Assembly: GCF_963678975.1 (NCBI RefSeq)
Contig: NC_089276.1
Coordinates: 30,868,472-30,932,471 of the forward strand
Reading direction: 5' to 3'
DNA: 64,000 nucleotides
From: Dysidea avara
Lineage: Eukaryota > Porifera > Demospongiae > Dictyoceratida > Dysideidae
Shown: positions 43,261 to 56,839 of the stretch, one piece after another
How the letters are laid out: the number at the start of each line of letters is the position of its first letter
Position numbering within the stretch: position 1 is the stretch's first letter
Program-made: the position numbers and the translations under genes
Notes under the pieces: model-generated
Databases searched by the model: none
What the model saw: the letters and a program-made list of their open reading frames with translations, nothing else
What the model was told of the DNA's origin: nothing

Positions 43261-43969
43261 CTAGTCTCTGCTTAGTAACGTTACTAATTTTGAACAAGGG
43301 TGATGATAACTGTACATGTCCTATTCAATATTGTTCAGGGGCATGCATGAAGTTAATGTAGTAAACATGTCTTAAATAGAAGCAGAATTTATATAGGGAC
43401 ATGATTTACATACAGTAAACAAACCTTGGTCAGATACAAATGAGAAATTATTTATATTAGCACAAAGAAAACAATGAAGTTAATGGAAACCTTAACACTA
43501 CTGTTACACTACTGCTATCAAATAAACACAACAATGATGAATCGACTGTCAATAAATCAATTGCAGTTCAAATCAACACTATAAAATCAAAGCACTGTGT
43601 CAAAGTGTCTTCTATGACTCTATCTCTGTGGGTCTTTGGCTCACACAAGATGTATGTGGTAGAAACTATAACAGCAGTGGTTGTGGTTAAATAAACCCCA
43701 ATACTTACAGCTGCTGAACTGCAAGGATACAAGTCAAAGGCTTTTGAGTGAGACTCTACATTTGAAGTGAGTTCTTTGTTCCTAATGCACTTTAATTAAG
43801 GGGGTAGGCCGGCATAAAGAGACAAAAGCATTGGCAGAAGACTGTTGCACAGGTGGCAGTTCAGTGCTAATGTATTGATATATGGTGTAATTTTGGTGCG
43901 TCATGATTTGGTTTCGATTAATTTTTGTTTTACTTTGTAATTATTAATGACAATCACTGATCACTATTA
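43261..43969. other. Non-coding, nothing recognised
   Basis: This lies downstream (on the minus strand) of the acidic exon and may include its 3' UTR. No clear polyadenylation signal was found close to the stop on that strand. Confidence 0.35.
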
Positions 43970-44251
43970 CTAGCTGTCATCGCTTGCACTACTGTTGTAA
44001 GAGTCAATGTCCACTCCAAAAGTTCCTAAATCTTCGTCTTCGGAATACTCATCCTCTTCATTGTCACCATCATCATTGTCACCATCATCATTGTCACCAT
44101 CATCATTGTTATCATCAGCAGAATGTGTATCACTATTGAACACTTCTGTAGCTGAAGTTACATAATCTGTAGCCTGGGTCAAACTTTTAAATAGAAATGC
44201 TTTTTTTCCTTTTAAAAAGTCCAGGGCAACAGATTGGGATGAATACCACAT
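43970..44251 (-). CDS. Acidic C-terminal exon candidate
   Basis: The open frame starts directly after an AG (CATACATAG on the minus strand), so it may be a last exon entered at that acceptor; ATG is its first codon either way. It reads MWYSSQSVALDFLKGKKAF, SLTQATDYVTSATEVFNS, then three DDGDN repeats (a 15-bp tandem GATGATGGTGACAAT), EEDEYSEDEDLGTFG, and ends ASDDS. Asp/Glu-rich tails like this are common in nuclear proteins. I do not recognise the family, and upstream exons on the minus strand were not found. Confidence 0.4.
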   Translation of the reverse strand: MWYSSQSVALDFLKGKKAFLFKSLTQATDYVTSATEVFNSDTHSADDNNDDGDNDDGDNDDGDNEEDEYSEDEDLGTFGVDIDSYNSSASDDS

Positions 44252-44342
44252 CTATGTATGGCAAGGCCATAAAGAAATATATTATAATAGTATAATAGAA
44301 ATATATTATAATAGTAGAAATATATTATAATAGTATAGTATA

Positions 44343-44388
44343 AAGTAACTTGCATACTAATATATTATAATAGTATGCAAGTTACTTT
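44343..44388. repeat. Perfect AT-rich hairpin
   Basis: AAGTAACTTGCATACTA pairs with TAGTATGCAAGTTACTT around ATATATTATAA. It is preceded by tandem TATAATAGTATAATAGAAA units from ~44275. Confidence 0.7.
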
Positions 44389-44850
44389 TACAAAGTAACT
44401 TGCCCAACACTGACAATATGTGTGATGAAACATATCGATATATTGTGTATTGCAATATATTGCTGTGTTACAATATATTGTGTAATATTGCTGAGTTGTA
44501 ATGGGCTGTGGCCTTGTGGATAATTAGCCTATTCAGCTGCCACCCTCATGGGCATCAAAGCCACCAGAATATAATTGTTGATGTTTTAGAAGCCACATAT
44601 CCTTAAAAAACAGTACTGGTTGTAGTACTGTCTACTTAATTGTAACACCTATTTAATAACTGTTCGCCATTATAAGCAGCTTTTGACTGGTGGGTGTACA
44701 CCACATGACACTAATGCTATCTGCTGTACACAAGTATAGCACTTTAACATCACTAATCCAAGTATTGCAATACAGCAATATTATATAGCACTATTTTTTT
44801 AAGGCAATATGCAATATGGTATTTACCCATATTGTTGCATCCCTAGTACT

Positions 44851-45170
44851 CTGTAGAAAAACAATCCCTACATTACAAAAATGATTATTTAGTGATGCTT
44901 AGTAACTGAACTATGCATGCTGACTCACTCAATTCTTTTTGCTTCACAACAATGCCCCAAACTAAACCAACATATTTAACTCAAACCCACAAATCAATGC
45001 TCTGTAGCTGCCTCAGCATCAAAGGCAGTTGTGGTCAGGGCTATATCATGATATTGCCCTAACCATAGGGTGATATCTAGATATCGCCCTGTGGTCAGGG
45101 AAATATGTGATATATAACCCTGTGGTTTCCTTTGATCTGAGGTGTCAAAGTGGTATATCTGTCAATATAC
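44851..45170 (+). repeat. Interspersed repeat, copy B plus CCCTGACCACAGG palindrome
   Basis: 44851-44980 matches 12458-12594. 45035-45165 matches 13320-13440, including CCTTTGATCTGAGGTGTCAA. The two blocks lie in the same order at both loci, so they may be parts of one element. Confidence 0.6.
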
Positions 45171-45837
45171 CCTGTACAAGCACACTGTGTTAAGTTTCTC
45201 TTTGATTAAATCAATACCTGTACTGGTGATAGAGGACTGTTGATTAGCGTTAATTGGTGCTGATAAGGTCAAGTCTTTATTCTTTGAACAGAGTCAGGTG
45301 TAATTTAACACAGTGTGTTCCATGGAAGTATTTCAGTTAGATACTCTCCTCCACTACTACATATATTATGAACTCTTGCAGCAACTATATTGAAAATAAA
45401 CTACAGGTACTTACATTCACAGCCATAGCATCCGTTTGCATTAGTCTAATGTTGGAATTTGGCTTAAAATGTTCACCATGAATTAGCATACCAACCAAGG
45501 TATAGTTTTAAGCTCTATAGTCGCTTACGCATATGGATATGAAATTGAACAAATGACTTTATGTTTACCACATCTTAAACAACGCATGTGACACACATAC
45601 CATACGATTGGGGATACAGAAAAGAAACAAAGATTTTCTAAGCCTCCATAGGTAGGCAAATAAGATGGTGTATAGTTTTAATCAATTTGAATAATCTTTC
45701 TCTGAGTAATGGCTCAATAAACATTCGATGGGGTAGCATTCACAGAATAAAAACTTTCATATTATTTGTAGTATGCATAGTTTTACAATTTATTTCATTT
45801 ATCTCATAATGCATACTTGTGTGAACAAGTATATATA
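45171..45837. other. Non-coding, nothing recognised
   Basis: No persuasive exon or matched repeat is visible. Confidence 0.35.
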
Positions 45838-46315
45838 TCTAATCCAAAACAGCCAAGCTGTAAAAAAAGGGTGCGGCCCTCAAAAAGGCTATGGTGAAAA
45901 AAGATGTGAAATCCAAGGTGGCGGCCAAGAAATGGCTGTGATGGTAGGTTAATGGTAAAAATTTTAATAACGACAATTCAGGTGAATTTTGTGCCGCTTG
46001 GTCTTGGCAAAAAATTCACCTAAATTGCCGTTATTAAAATTTTTACCATTAACCTACCATCACAGCCATTTCTTGGCCGCCACCTTGGATTTCACATCTA
46101 TTTTCACCATAGCCTTTTAGAGGGCCGCACCCTTTTTTTACAGCTTGGCTGTTTTGGATTAGATTTCACTTCTTTTTGTATTTGTATACCCCAAAGCCGG
46201 CGATAGGCCGGCTTTGGGACTTTTTTAACCTGTCTTTTTTTCTTTACTACAGGAAGAAGAAAAGATGAAGCAGATGTACTTTAAATATTTATCAGTAAAT
46301 GTACAAATAATACAT
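45838..46315 (-). mobile_element. Hairpin plus tail of satellite-bearing element, inverted remnant
   Basis: The hairpin (45838-46163) has TCTAATCC/GGATTAGA ends as at 37654. It is followed by the reverse complement of the tail at 37490-37653, including CCAAAGCCGG, TAGGCCGGCTTTGG and CTACAGGAAGAAGAAAAGAT. Head and array are missing. Confidence 0.75.
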
Positions 46316-46569
46316 TATGTGAGTGGTTCAAGTAAAATCAAAGAATTATTGCCGTATTTTAAAACTTATTTTTTAAAATACAATTATATAATTTAGTCCG
46401 TGAGGAATGTCGTATCAACATAATAACTAATTTTGATAAATCTTGTGCATGGTGAAGTCATAATGATGATGTCATATTGATGACATCATAATGCTATATT
46501 TTAATCTGCATTTTTTTCAGATTTGTTCAAAAGAAATAAAATTTGGATTTTACTTGAACCTCTCACATA

Positions 46570-47365
46570 TCAAGACACACGGTAGTGTGTCGTGTGGCCC
46601 AAGAAGCCGGCGCACCACACCGTGAGTATATTGACAGGAAGAACGAAAACGTCATTTTCACACCTTTGTATCTCGGTGATCACTTATCTGATTGGAACCA
46701 AATTTGCTACACAGCTGCCCGCCAGCCAAGGGAGTCTACATTCCAAATTTGAAGGAAATCGCTCCAGCCATTTCCGAGATACGAGCTGCCAAAGTTTCGT
46801 TTTTTTTTTCTTCGTTTTTTTTTCTTCTTCGTCTTTTCGCACACTTGCAAAAATTGCTATAACAAGCAAACGCGTACTCCGAACGCCTTGAAATTTGGCA
46901 CACAGAAAGGGAGTCCAAAGGCGAATCCTAGCATCAAATTTAGTACAAATCCGATGAATGGTTCAGGAGTTATTACCGATTATTCGCGTAAAACAAGATC
47001 GATTTGTTGTCACGCCTACAGGGTAAACAACTTCATGGAATGAGTTGAAAATTGCTATGTAGATGGAGTAACCATCGTAGGAGTGCCTTTTGGTGGTTTG
47101 AAAGGAATCGAGATAAAGACCACGGAGATATGACACAAAACCCAACCTGTGTCACAATTACGCGATCGATTTTTATGAATAAAAAAGTATTAGTTTTCAC
47201 GCCTACTAGGCAAACCGCTTAGAGCAATGAGCTGAAAATCGGTGTATAGCTGGAATAATCTTCATAGAAAGTCCTTGCAGTAGTACAGAAGAATCGGATT
47301 ACAAACCACTGAGTTATGATTCGAAAGCCAACTCCGTGTAGCAAATGCGAGATCGAGATACTCTA
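46570..47365 (+). repeat. Element head, copy 2
   Basis: It shares with 32961-33800 the blocks GTGGCCCAAGAAGCCGGCGC, GTGAGTATATTGACAGGAAG, TTGAAATTTGGCACACAGAA, GTCACGCCTACAGGGTAAAC and GAGATCGAGATACTCTAATA. A CTT-rich tract lies at 46800-46835. Inverted copy at 53515-54337; decayed copies at 61170-61640 and 61895-62760. Confidence 0.8.
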
Positions 47366-50300
47366 ATAGAACAGTCACCCTAATAGAGCATTCGGCTAAT
47401 TTATTTACTCCATTATAGAATTCTATTGCATCACAAGTTATTCTGTAGGGAGTTCAGCTGCAAACAGTTAATCTTATAGACAGTTCAGCAAGAAGACAGT
47501 CACCATGTGGAGAGTTAAGCAAATATACCACTATAGAGATTCAGAACATTACAAGTCACACTGAAGAAAGTTCAGCTATAAACAAGTCATGCACTGTGTA
47601 GAGAATTCAGCTACAATTAAGTCACTCTCTAGAGAATTCAGTTACACAGAATTCAGCTACACACAAGTCACTGTGGAGAGAGTTCAGCTACAAACAAATT
47701 ACCCTTTAGAGTGATCAGCTACAAACAAAACACTTTGCAGGGTGTTCAACCACAACAAATCAATTACCTTTAGTGCGATCAGCAATGAACAAATCAACAC
47801 AAATCTACCTGTAGAGAGATCAGCTAGAAACAAATCACCCTGAAGAGAGTTCAGCTACAAAAAATCACCCTGTAGAGACATCAGCTAGAAACTAGACACA
47901 ATGTAAGGAGTTCAGCTACAAGCAATCACCCTGTAGAGAGTTCAGCTAAAACAAATCAACCTGCAGAGAGATCAGCTACAAACAAATCACCTTATAGAGA
48001 GTTCAGCTACAAACAGATTACCTGTAGAGATATCGGCTACAAACAAATCAACCTGCAGAGAGATCAGCTATATACACACAAATCAACTTGTAGAGAGATC
48101 AGCTACAAACAAATCACCCTGTAGAGAGATCAGCTACAAACTAGACACAAAGTAAGGAGTTCAGCTACAAGCAAATTACCCTGTAGAGAGTTCATCTACA
48201 AACAAATCAACCTGTAGAGCAATCAGCTAGAAACAAATCACCCTGAAGAGAGGTCAGCTACAAAAAATCACCCTGTAGAGAGATCAGCTAGAAACAAATC
48301 ACCCAGAAGAGAGGTCAGCTACAAAAAAATCACCCAGTAGAGAGATCAGCTACAAACAAATTGCCCTGTAGAGAGATCGGCTACAAACAAATCAGCCTGT
48401 AGAGAGTTCAGCTAAAACAAATCAACCTGCAGAGAGATCAGCTACAAACAAATTACCCTGTAGAGAGATCGGCTACAAACAAATCAGCCTGTAGAGAGTT
48501 CAGCTAAAACAAATCAACCTGCAGAGAGATCAATTACAAACAAATCACCTTATAGAGAGTTCAGCTACAAACAAATTACCCTATAGAGAGATCGGCTACA
48601 AACAAATCAACCTGCAGAGAGATCAGCTACACACAAATCAACTTGTAGAGAGATCAATTACAAACAAATCACCCTGTAGAGAGATCAGCTAGAAACTACA
48701 CACAATGTAAGGAGTTCAGCTACAAATAAATCACCTTATAGAGAGTTCAGCTACAAACAAATCACTCTGTAGAGAGATCAGCTAGAAACTGGACACAATG
48801 TAAGGAGTTCAGTAACAAGCAAATCACCCTTTAGTGAGTTCAGCTACAAACAAATCAACCTGCAGTGAGATCACCTACAAAAAAGCACCTTGTACAGAGT
48901 TCAGCTACAAACAAATTACCCTATAGAGAGATCGGCTACAAACAAATCAACCTGTAGAAAGATCAGCTACACACAAATCAACTTGTAGAGAGATCAGCTA
49001 CAAACAAATCACCCTGTAGAGAGATCAGCTAGAAACTAGACACAATGCAAGGAGTTCAGCTACAAGCAAATCACCCTTTAGTGAGTTCAGCTACAAACAG
49101 ATCAACCTGCAGTAAGATCACCTACAAAAGAGCACCTTGTACAGAGTTCAGCTACAAACAAATTACCCTGTATAGAGATCGGCTACAAACAAATCAACCA
49201 GTAGAAAGATCAGCTACACACAAATCAACTTGTAGAGAGATCAGCTACAAACAAATCACCCTGTAGAGAGATCAGCTAGAAACTAGTCACAATGTAAGGA
49301 GTTCAGCTACAAGTAAATCAACCTGCAGAGAGATCAGCTACAAATAAATCACTTTATAGACAGTTCAGCTACAAACAAATTACCTTGTAGAGAGATCGGC
49401 TGCAAATTAATCAACCTGCAGAGAGATCAGCTACACACAAATCAACTTGTAGAGAGATCAGCTACAAACAAATCACCCTGTAGAGAGATCAGCTAGAAAC
49501 TAGATACAATGCAAGGAGTTCAGCTACAAGCAAAATCACCCTTTAGTGAGTTCAGCTACAAACAAATCAACCTGCAGTGAGATCACCCACAAAAACGCAC
49601 TTGTACAGAGTTCAGTTACAAACAAATCACCCTGTAGAGAGATCAGGTAGAAGAATTCACCTTGTAGAGAGTTCATTTACAAAGAAACCATCATATAGAG
49701 AGTTCAGCTACAAAGAAATTACCCCGTAGAGAGTTCAGCTAGAAGAAGTCACCTTGTAAAGAGTTTAGCTACAAAGAAACCATCATGTACAGAGTTCAGC
49801 TACAAAGAAACCACCTGTACAGAATTCAACTACAAACAAATCACCCTGTATAGAGATCAGCTAGAAGAAGTTACCTTGTAGATAGTTCAGCTACAACAAT
49901 TCACCCTGTAGAAAGATCATGCTAGAAGAAGTCACCTTGTAGAGTGTTCAGTTACAAAGAAACCATCATGTAGAGAGTTCAGCTGCAAACAAATCACTCT
50001 GTAGAGAGTTCAGCTACTAAGAAACCGCCATGTAGAGAGTTCAGCCTCATACAAACACCTAGTAGAGAATTCAACTACAACAAATCACCCTGTAGAGAAG
50101 AAGTTACCTTGTAGAGAGTTCAGCTACAAAGAAACCACCATGTAGAGAGTTTAGCTGCAAACAATTCACCTGTAGAGAGTTCAGCTAGAAACAACACCCC
50201 GTAGAGAGATCAACTGGACGAAGTCACCTTGTAGAGAGTTCAGCTACAAAGAAACCATCATGTAGAGAATTCAGCTGCAAACGAATCACCCTGCAGAGAG

Positions 50301-50395
50301 TTCAGCTACAAAGAAACCATCCTGTATATAGTTCAGCTACATTTCAAGTCACCCAGTAGAGAGATCAGCTGCAAAAAAAATCCTGTGGGGAATAA
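47365..50395 (+). repeat. ~31-bp satellite array, block 2
   Basis: About 95 monomers of the AGATCAGCTACAAACAAATC type. A longer higher-order unit with AAACTAGACACAATG(T/C)AAGGAG recurs roughly every 290-310 bp between 47880 and 49510. Confidence 0.9.
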
Positions 50396-50584
50396 TGAGC
50401 ATGTAATAAATATATGTATATAATTTGTATAATTACTAATAAAATCAAAAATAATTGAAGTACTAAAATTCTTCTTTAAGTTCTTTTCTTCTTCCTGTGG
50501 TAAAGAAAAAACACATGGGTTTAAAAAGCCCCAAAGCCAGCCATAGGCCGGCTTTGCAGTATACAAATACAAAAAGAAGTGATA

Positions 50585-50906
50585 TCTAATCAAAAACAGC
50601 CAATCTGTAAAAAAAGGTGCGGCCCCCATAAAGGCCATGGTGAAAAAAGATGTGAAATCCAAGGTGGCGGCCAAGAAATGGCTGTGATGGTAGGTTAATG
50701 GTTACATTTTAATAACGACAATTCAGGTGAATTTTGTGCCGCTTGGTCTTGGCACCAAATTCACCTGAATTGTTGTTATTAAAATGTAACCATTAACCTA
50801 CCATCACAGCCATTTCTTGGCCGCCACCTTGGATTTCACATCTTTTTTCACCATGGCCTTTATGGGGGCCGCACCTTTTTTTACAGCTTGGCTGTTTTTG
50901 ATTAGA
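50585..50906. repeat. Hairpin at the centre of the giant palindrome
   Basis: TCTAATCAAAAACAGCC and GGCTGTTTTTGATTAGA bound ~155-bp matching arms around a loop with GTGCCGCTTGGTCTTGGCA. Confidence 0.85.
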
Positions 50907-50929
50907 TATTTATTACAGAACTCTTCATG

Positions 50930-53515
50930 GTGGTTTCTTTGTAACTGAACACTCTACAAAGTGACTTCTTCTTGCTGCTCTCTCTACAGGGTGAATTGTT
51001 TGTAGCTGAACAATCTACAAGGTAACTTCTTCTAGCTGATCTCTCTACAGGGTGATTTGTTTGTAGCTGAACAATCTACAAGGTAACTTCTTCTAGCTGA
51101 TCTCTCTACAGGGTGATTTGTTTGTAGCTGAATTCTGTGCAGGTGATTTGTTTGCAGCTGAGCTCTTTACAGAATGGTTTCTTTGTAGCTGAACTCTCTA
51201 CAGGTAACTTCTTCTAACTGATCTTTCTACAGGGCAATTTGTTTGTGGCTGAATTTTCTACAGGGTAATTTCTTTGCAGCTGAACTCTCTACATGATGGT
51301 TTCTTTGTAACTGAACTCTCTGCAAGGTAATTTCTTCTAGCTGATCTCTCTACAGGGAGATTTGTTTGTAGCTGAACTCTCTACAGGTGATTTGTTTGCA
51401 GTTGAACTCTCTACATGATGGTTTCTTTGTAGCTGAACTCTCCACAAGGTAACTTCTTCTAGCTGATCTTTCTACAGGGTGATTTGTTTGTAGCTGAATT
51501 CTCTACAAGGAAACTTTTTCTAGCTGATTTCTCTACAGGGAGATTTGTTTGTAGCTGAACTCTATACAGGTGATTTGTTTACAGCTGAACTCTCTACATG
51601 ATGGTTCTTTGTAGCTGAACTATCTACAAGGTGACTTCTTCTAGCTGACCTTTCTACAGGGAGATTTGTTTGTAGCTGCACTCTCTACAGGTGATTTGTT
51701 TGCAGCTGAACTCTCTACATGATGGTTTCTTTATAGCTGAACTCTCTACAAGGTGACTTCTTCTAGCTGATCTCTCTACAGTGAGATTTGTTTGTAGCTG
51801 AACTCTCTACAGGTGATTTGTTTGCAGCTGAACTCTCTACATGATGGTTTCTTTTGTAGCTGAACTCTCTACAAGGTAACTTCTTCTAGCTGATCTCTCT
51901 ACAGGGAGATTTGTTTGTAGCTGACCTCTCTACAGGGTGATTTTTTTTTTGTAGCTGAACTTTCTACATACAAAGTGACTTGTTCTAGCTGGTCTCTCTA
52001 AAGGATGACTTGTTTCTAGCTGATCTCTCTGCAGGGTGACTTGTTTCTAGCTGAACTCTACTGGGTGATCTGTTCATAGCTGAACTCTCTACAGGATGAT
52101 TTGTTTACAGCTGAACTATCTACATGGTGGTTTCTTTGCAGCTGAATTCTCTACATGGTGACTTCTTTTAGCTGAACTCTCTGCAGGGTGATTCGTTTGC
52201 AGCTGAACTTTTTACATGATGATTTGTTCATAGCTGAACACTCTACAAGGTAACCTCTTTTAGCTGATCTCTTTACAGGATAATTTGTTTCTAGCTGAAC
52301 TCTCTACAGGGTGATTTGTTGGTAGCTAAACTCTCTACAATTCGATTTGTTTGCAGCTGAACTCTCTACATGGTGGTTTCTTTGTAGCTGAACTCTCTAC
52401 AAGGTAGCTTCTTCTAGCTGATCTCTCTACAGGATGACTTGTTTCTAGCTGAACTCTCTACAGGGTGATCCTTTCATAGCTGAACTCACTACAGGGTGAT
52501 TTATTTGCAGCTGAACTCTCTAAATGATGGTTTGTTTGTAGCTGAACTCTCTACAAGGTAACTTCTTCTAGTTGATTTCTCTACAGGGTGACTTGTTTCT
52601 AGCTGATCTCTCTACAGGGTGATTTGTTTGTAGCTGAACTCTGTACAGTATGATTTGTTTGCAGCTGAACTTTCTACATGGTTGTTTCTTTGTAGCTGAA
52701 CTCTCTACAAAGTAACTTCTTCTAGTTGATCTCCCTACAGGATGACTTGTTTCTAGCTGAACTCTCGACAGGATGATCTGTTTATAGCTGAATTCTCTAC
52801 ATGGTAGTTTCTTTGTAGCTAAACTCTTTACAAGGTGACTTCTTCTAGCTGATCTCTCTACAGGGTGATTTGTTTGTAGCTGAACTTTCTGCAGGGTGAT
52901 TTGAACTCTCTACAAGGTGATGTTTTCTAGTTGATCTCTCTACTCAGTCAGGATGACTTGTTTTTAGCTGAACTCTCTACAGTGTGATCTGTTAAGTTTC
53001 TACCTGATCTCTCTATAGAGTTATATCTTGTTTGTATAGCTGAACTCTTTTACATGGTGGTTTTTTGATTGGTTGCTGAACTCTCTCTCCACGGTAACTT
53101 GTTTGTACTACAGAGTGACTTGTTTGTAGCTGAACTCTCTACAGAGTGACTTACTTGTTGCTGAACATTGCATAAAGTAACTTGTTTGTAGCTGATCTAG
53201 ATGAACTCTCTACTAGGTAGCTTTTTTGTAGCTGAACCCTTTATGCAGTGACTTGTTTGTAGCTGACTTCTCTACAGAGTGACTTGTTGTCTCTACAAGG
53301 TGACTTGTTTATAGCTGAATTCTCTTCAGTGTGACTTATAATGTTCTGAATCTCTACAGCAACATATTTGTAGCTGAACTCTCTACAGGATGACTTGCTT
53401 GTAGCTGAATTGTCTATAAGATTAACTGTTTGTAGCTGAACTCCCTACAGAATAACTTGCAATTCCATATAATTCTATAATGGAGTAAGTTATAAATGTA
53501 GCTGAATGCTTTATT
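50930..53515 (-). repeat. ~31-bp satellite array, block 3 (inverted)
   Basis: The monomers read CTCTACAGGGTGATTTGTTT GTAGCTGAA, the reverse complement of blocks 1 and 2; about 83 units. Together with block 2 this makes a multi-kilobase inverted repeat. Confidence 0.9.
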
Positions 53516-54336
53516 AGGGTGACTGTTCTATTAGAGTATCTCGATCTCGCATATGCTACACGTAGTTGGCTTTGGAATCATAACTCAGTGGTTTGTAATC
53601 CGATTCTTCTGTACTACTGCAAGGACTTACTATGATAATTATTCCAGCTACACACCGATTTTCAGCTCACTGTTCTAAGCGGTTTGCCTGGTAGGCGTGA
53701 AAACTAATAAATTTTTTATTCATAAAAGTCGATCGCGTAATTGTGACATAGGTTGGGTTTTGTGTCATATCTCGATGGCCTTTAACTGGATTCCTTTCAA
53801 ACCACAAAAAGGCACCCCTACGATAGTTACTCCATCTACATATCAATTTTCAGCTCATTCCTTCATGCGGTTTACCCTGTGGGCGTGACAGACCTTCAAC
53901 CTCATTTTATGCAAATAATCGGTCATAACTCCGTTAATGTTCATCGAATTCATACCAAACTTGGTACTAAGATTCGCCTTAATGAGCCCTTTAAGTGTAC
54001 CAAATTTTAGCCTGATCCAAGTATGCATTCGTGTTTTATTGTGGATTTTGCAAAGTGTGCGAAAAGAAGAAGTACTGTAGAAGAAGAAAAAAATGAAGAA
54101 AAAAAACCATAACTTTGGCCGCTCGTATCTCGGAAATGGCCAGAGCGATTTTCTTCACATTTGGTATGTGGACTCCCCTACCTAGCCAGCACTTCTGTAG
54201 CAACTTTGGTTTCAATAGGATAAGGAATCACGGAGCTACAAAGGTGTGAAAATTGCGTTTACTTTCTTCCTGTAAATATACTCACGGTGTGGCGCGCCGG
54301 CTTCTTGGGCCGCACGACACACTACCGTATGTCTTG

Positions 54337-54571
<235 letters not shown>

Positions 54572-54585
54572 GAGAGAGCTATTTG

Positions 54586-55220
54586 TAGAGCAGCATTGCA
54601 TCATTTGTGAGAAAAGCATGAAATTTGTTTTTCCAATGGCATGCATTTTTTGATATAGCGCCATCACAGACTTGAACTTTGGTGTCTTTTGCAAACCATT
54701 TATATACCAAAAATTTGTCATTTCTGTCTTTAGCTCCCCAAGATATTATTAAAATATCATCCAAATTAAAGATGTTAACCCAAGAAACAACTTGACTTTT
54801 GTTTAAAGTCAATAACTTATTCTATTCCAAAGTTATGATCATTTTTATTAGTCATGAAATTCTTCGAATTTATCCTCCCTTGGGGTGTAAATCACCAATG
54901 ATTTATAGAATTTCATGGCTAATACAAATGATCATAATTAGTTTTAGGAATGAAAGTACCTATTGACTCCAAATAAAAACCAAGTTGTTTCTTTTAACAA
55001 CAAGACCTTTAGTTTGAAACCATGTTTAATGGTATAAAACAATACCTCGGGAATATTAACACAAAATGTTGGTAAATTTTCAATGTAAAAATGTCTGTAA
55101 AGGTCACTAAAGGTCAAATATGCAATGGCACTTATATACAAAAATATATGTCATTGGGAATACAGATGCTTTTCTCACAAAGTGCACAAAATGACCATAT
55201 TTATGCACTGTGCTGCTCTA
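54586..55220. mobile_element. Fold-back element, TAGAGCAGCA ends
   Basis: TAGAGCAGCATTGCAT at the left is matched by ATGCACTGTGCTGCTCTA at the right. Inner blocks also pair, for example TTGTGAGAAAAGCAT with ATGCTTTTCTCACAA and AACAACTTG with CAAGTTGTT. The centre is near 54890. It is 635 bp with no ORF. Confidence 0.7.
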
Positions 55221-55559
55221 CTATATTGAGCTGCTTAAAGTTTTACAATGTAGGTTGGGGTCTAGGTGTCCTCTCGAAGGAAAAGCATTGTATAGTTCAG
55301 CACTTGGCAAGATGGTTTAATGTTCAGTTAATTATACTTTTAATACTTACAGTACCTTATAATTAGTGTCCTAGCTTACATAAAATTTGATCTCTTAACG
55401 AGGTTTACGTATATATGTACATGGCTAGAAATGATACCACTAAAGCCAGTGAAAGCTTGTTTAAAAAGCACTGTGAATAAGTTGTATAGAGTACAAATGA
55501 CATTTCACAAGTATCATATGTGGTCTACACTTTCAAACCCATGATCATTATTTACTTTT

Positions 55560-55775
55560 AAAATGAAGTAGGGATCCAAGCGATAAAAAGGTAGTGAAAC
55601 AAGAGATGAATGATGGCATTACAACATACATAGCTAGTTTCCCTACATTGGCATGTCATAGCAGTTATTTTGTTCAATACCAAAATAGGGATTTCCACAG
55701 AGCTATGTTGTAATATCATCATTCATCTTGTTTTACTATACTTTTTATCACTTGGATCAATACTTCATTTAAAAA
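55560..55775. mobile_element. Palindromic element
   Basis: ATGAAGTAGGGATCCAAGCG, GAGATGAATGATGGCATTAC and AACAT on the left pair imperfectly with ATGTTGTAATATCATCATTC and CACTTGGATCAATACTTCAT on the right. No coding capacity. Confidence 0.6.
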
Positions 55776-55984
55776 ACACAGATTTATCTGGTTTGACACT
55801 GCAAAATATGCTCTGAGTACAATTCTATGGTGCTACCACTGCTATCACTTTTATCAAATGGTATGGTAGTACCATTTAAGTAGAGATTTCCCTAAATTCT
55901 GCCTTTAAAAATCATCCTAGAGACATCTTACACAATGAAAATCACCTTTAAGGAACAGTACTAGTCCATATTATATAGTTATAC

Positions 55985-56150
55985 AACGGCCATGAGTGCT
56001 CTGCCTGATATAAACGCACGAGCCTGAGGGCCGTTAGGCCCGAAGGCAAGTGCGTTTATACAGGCAGAGCACGAGTGCACGTTGTATAACTGTTATGTAC
56101 CACTCACCTAATAGGTGGGGAGAGTCTCACAAGACAGCTGTAACACTTAT
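55985..56150. repeat. GCCTGATAT hairpin with CACCTAATAGGTG
   Basis: ACAACGGCCATGAGTGCTCT, GCCTGATATAAACGCAC and GTGCGTTTATACAGGC form a hairpin, then GTGCACGTTGTATAAC closes it. CTCACCTAATAGGTGG follows at ~56105. Same family as 12015-12300. Confidence 0.6.
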
Positions 56151-56805
56151 AAAGGCCAGGTTTCTAACATCGATTGTGGGTAACCAAGCCGGACGTTGCG
56201 ATGACGTTCCCCCTGCAGTACTGCAGCCACCTGAGATATTGAAAGCTAGTACGCTATGGGTTATATCACTAACCTGCATTCGCTGTTCGACTCTCATCAT
56301 GTAGTGCTCAGCATGCCAGCGTGATCACTCAATCGCCATATAGACTAAGCGCCAGACTAATCGCCATAGTGATTCTCTCGAGCAAAAAAAAGTAGCTAAA
56401 TAGACGTTTTAAGTAAACAAAACCTAACTACTAAACGATGCTAGTCTAATTCTTACTATTCACACTGGCTAAACTTGAATCAGGTGGCATGACAAAACTG
56501 GTTACCACAATCGAACGTAAAGGTTAGTATTATTTAGAATATATTTGTTTTATTGAGTCATTGTCGAAGTGGGCTACAGTTTAATCTGGGCTAAGATGGC
56601 ACCAGACTAGTAAGGTGTATAAGTACGTTTATATATATATGTAGACTAGAGTTGTGGCCACCCGTGTTGGATTTTTCGATCGCTATTGGCTGCTTGTAAA
56701 CATTATACGTATTGGTGACGTTATGGCCCACAATCGACCTTTACATGTCAGGCTATAAAAGAATTCGAGTGATCTGTGAAGTGTTTTTCCACCTATTAGG
56801 TGAGG
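56100..56805. mobile_element. TIR element bounded by CTCACCTAATAGGTGG
   Basis: The left inverted repeat is CTCACCTAATAGGTGG ... ATCGATTGTGGG (56105-56178). The right is GCCCACAATCGACC ... CCACCTATTAGGTGAG (56728-56805). The interior has a possible small exon (ATG at 56489, MTKLVTTIERK, donor GTTAGT, phase 1) that I could not link to the gene downstream. Confidence 0.5.
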
Positions 56806-56839
56806 TGTCGTAGTGGTCTTCGCCACCGGCACTTGTGCT

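Noticed and set aside
49045-49266. 73-codon frame with repeated SYKQITL
   Set aside because: It is a chance frame through the ~31-bp satellite array.
56489-56522. Possible first exon (MTKLVTTIERK) for the coiled-coil gene at 58336
   Set aside because: It leaves in phase 1 whereas 58336 needs phase 0, no connecting exon was found, and it lies inside a TIR element.
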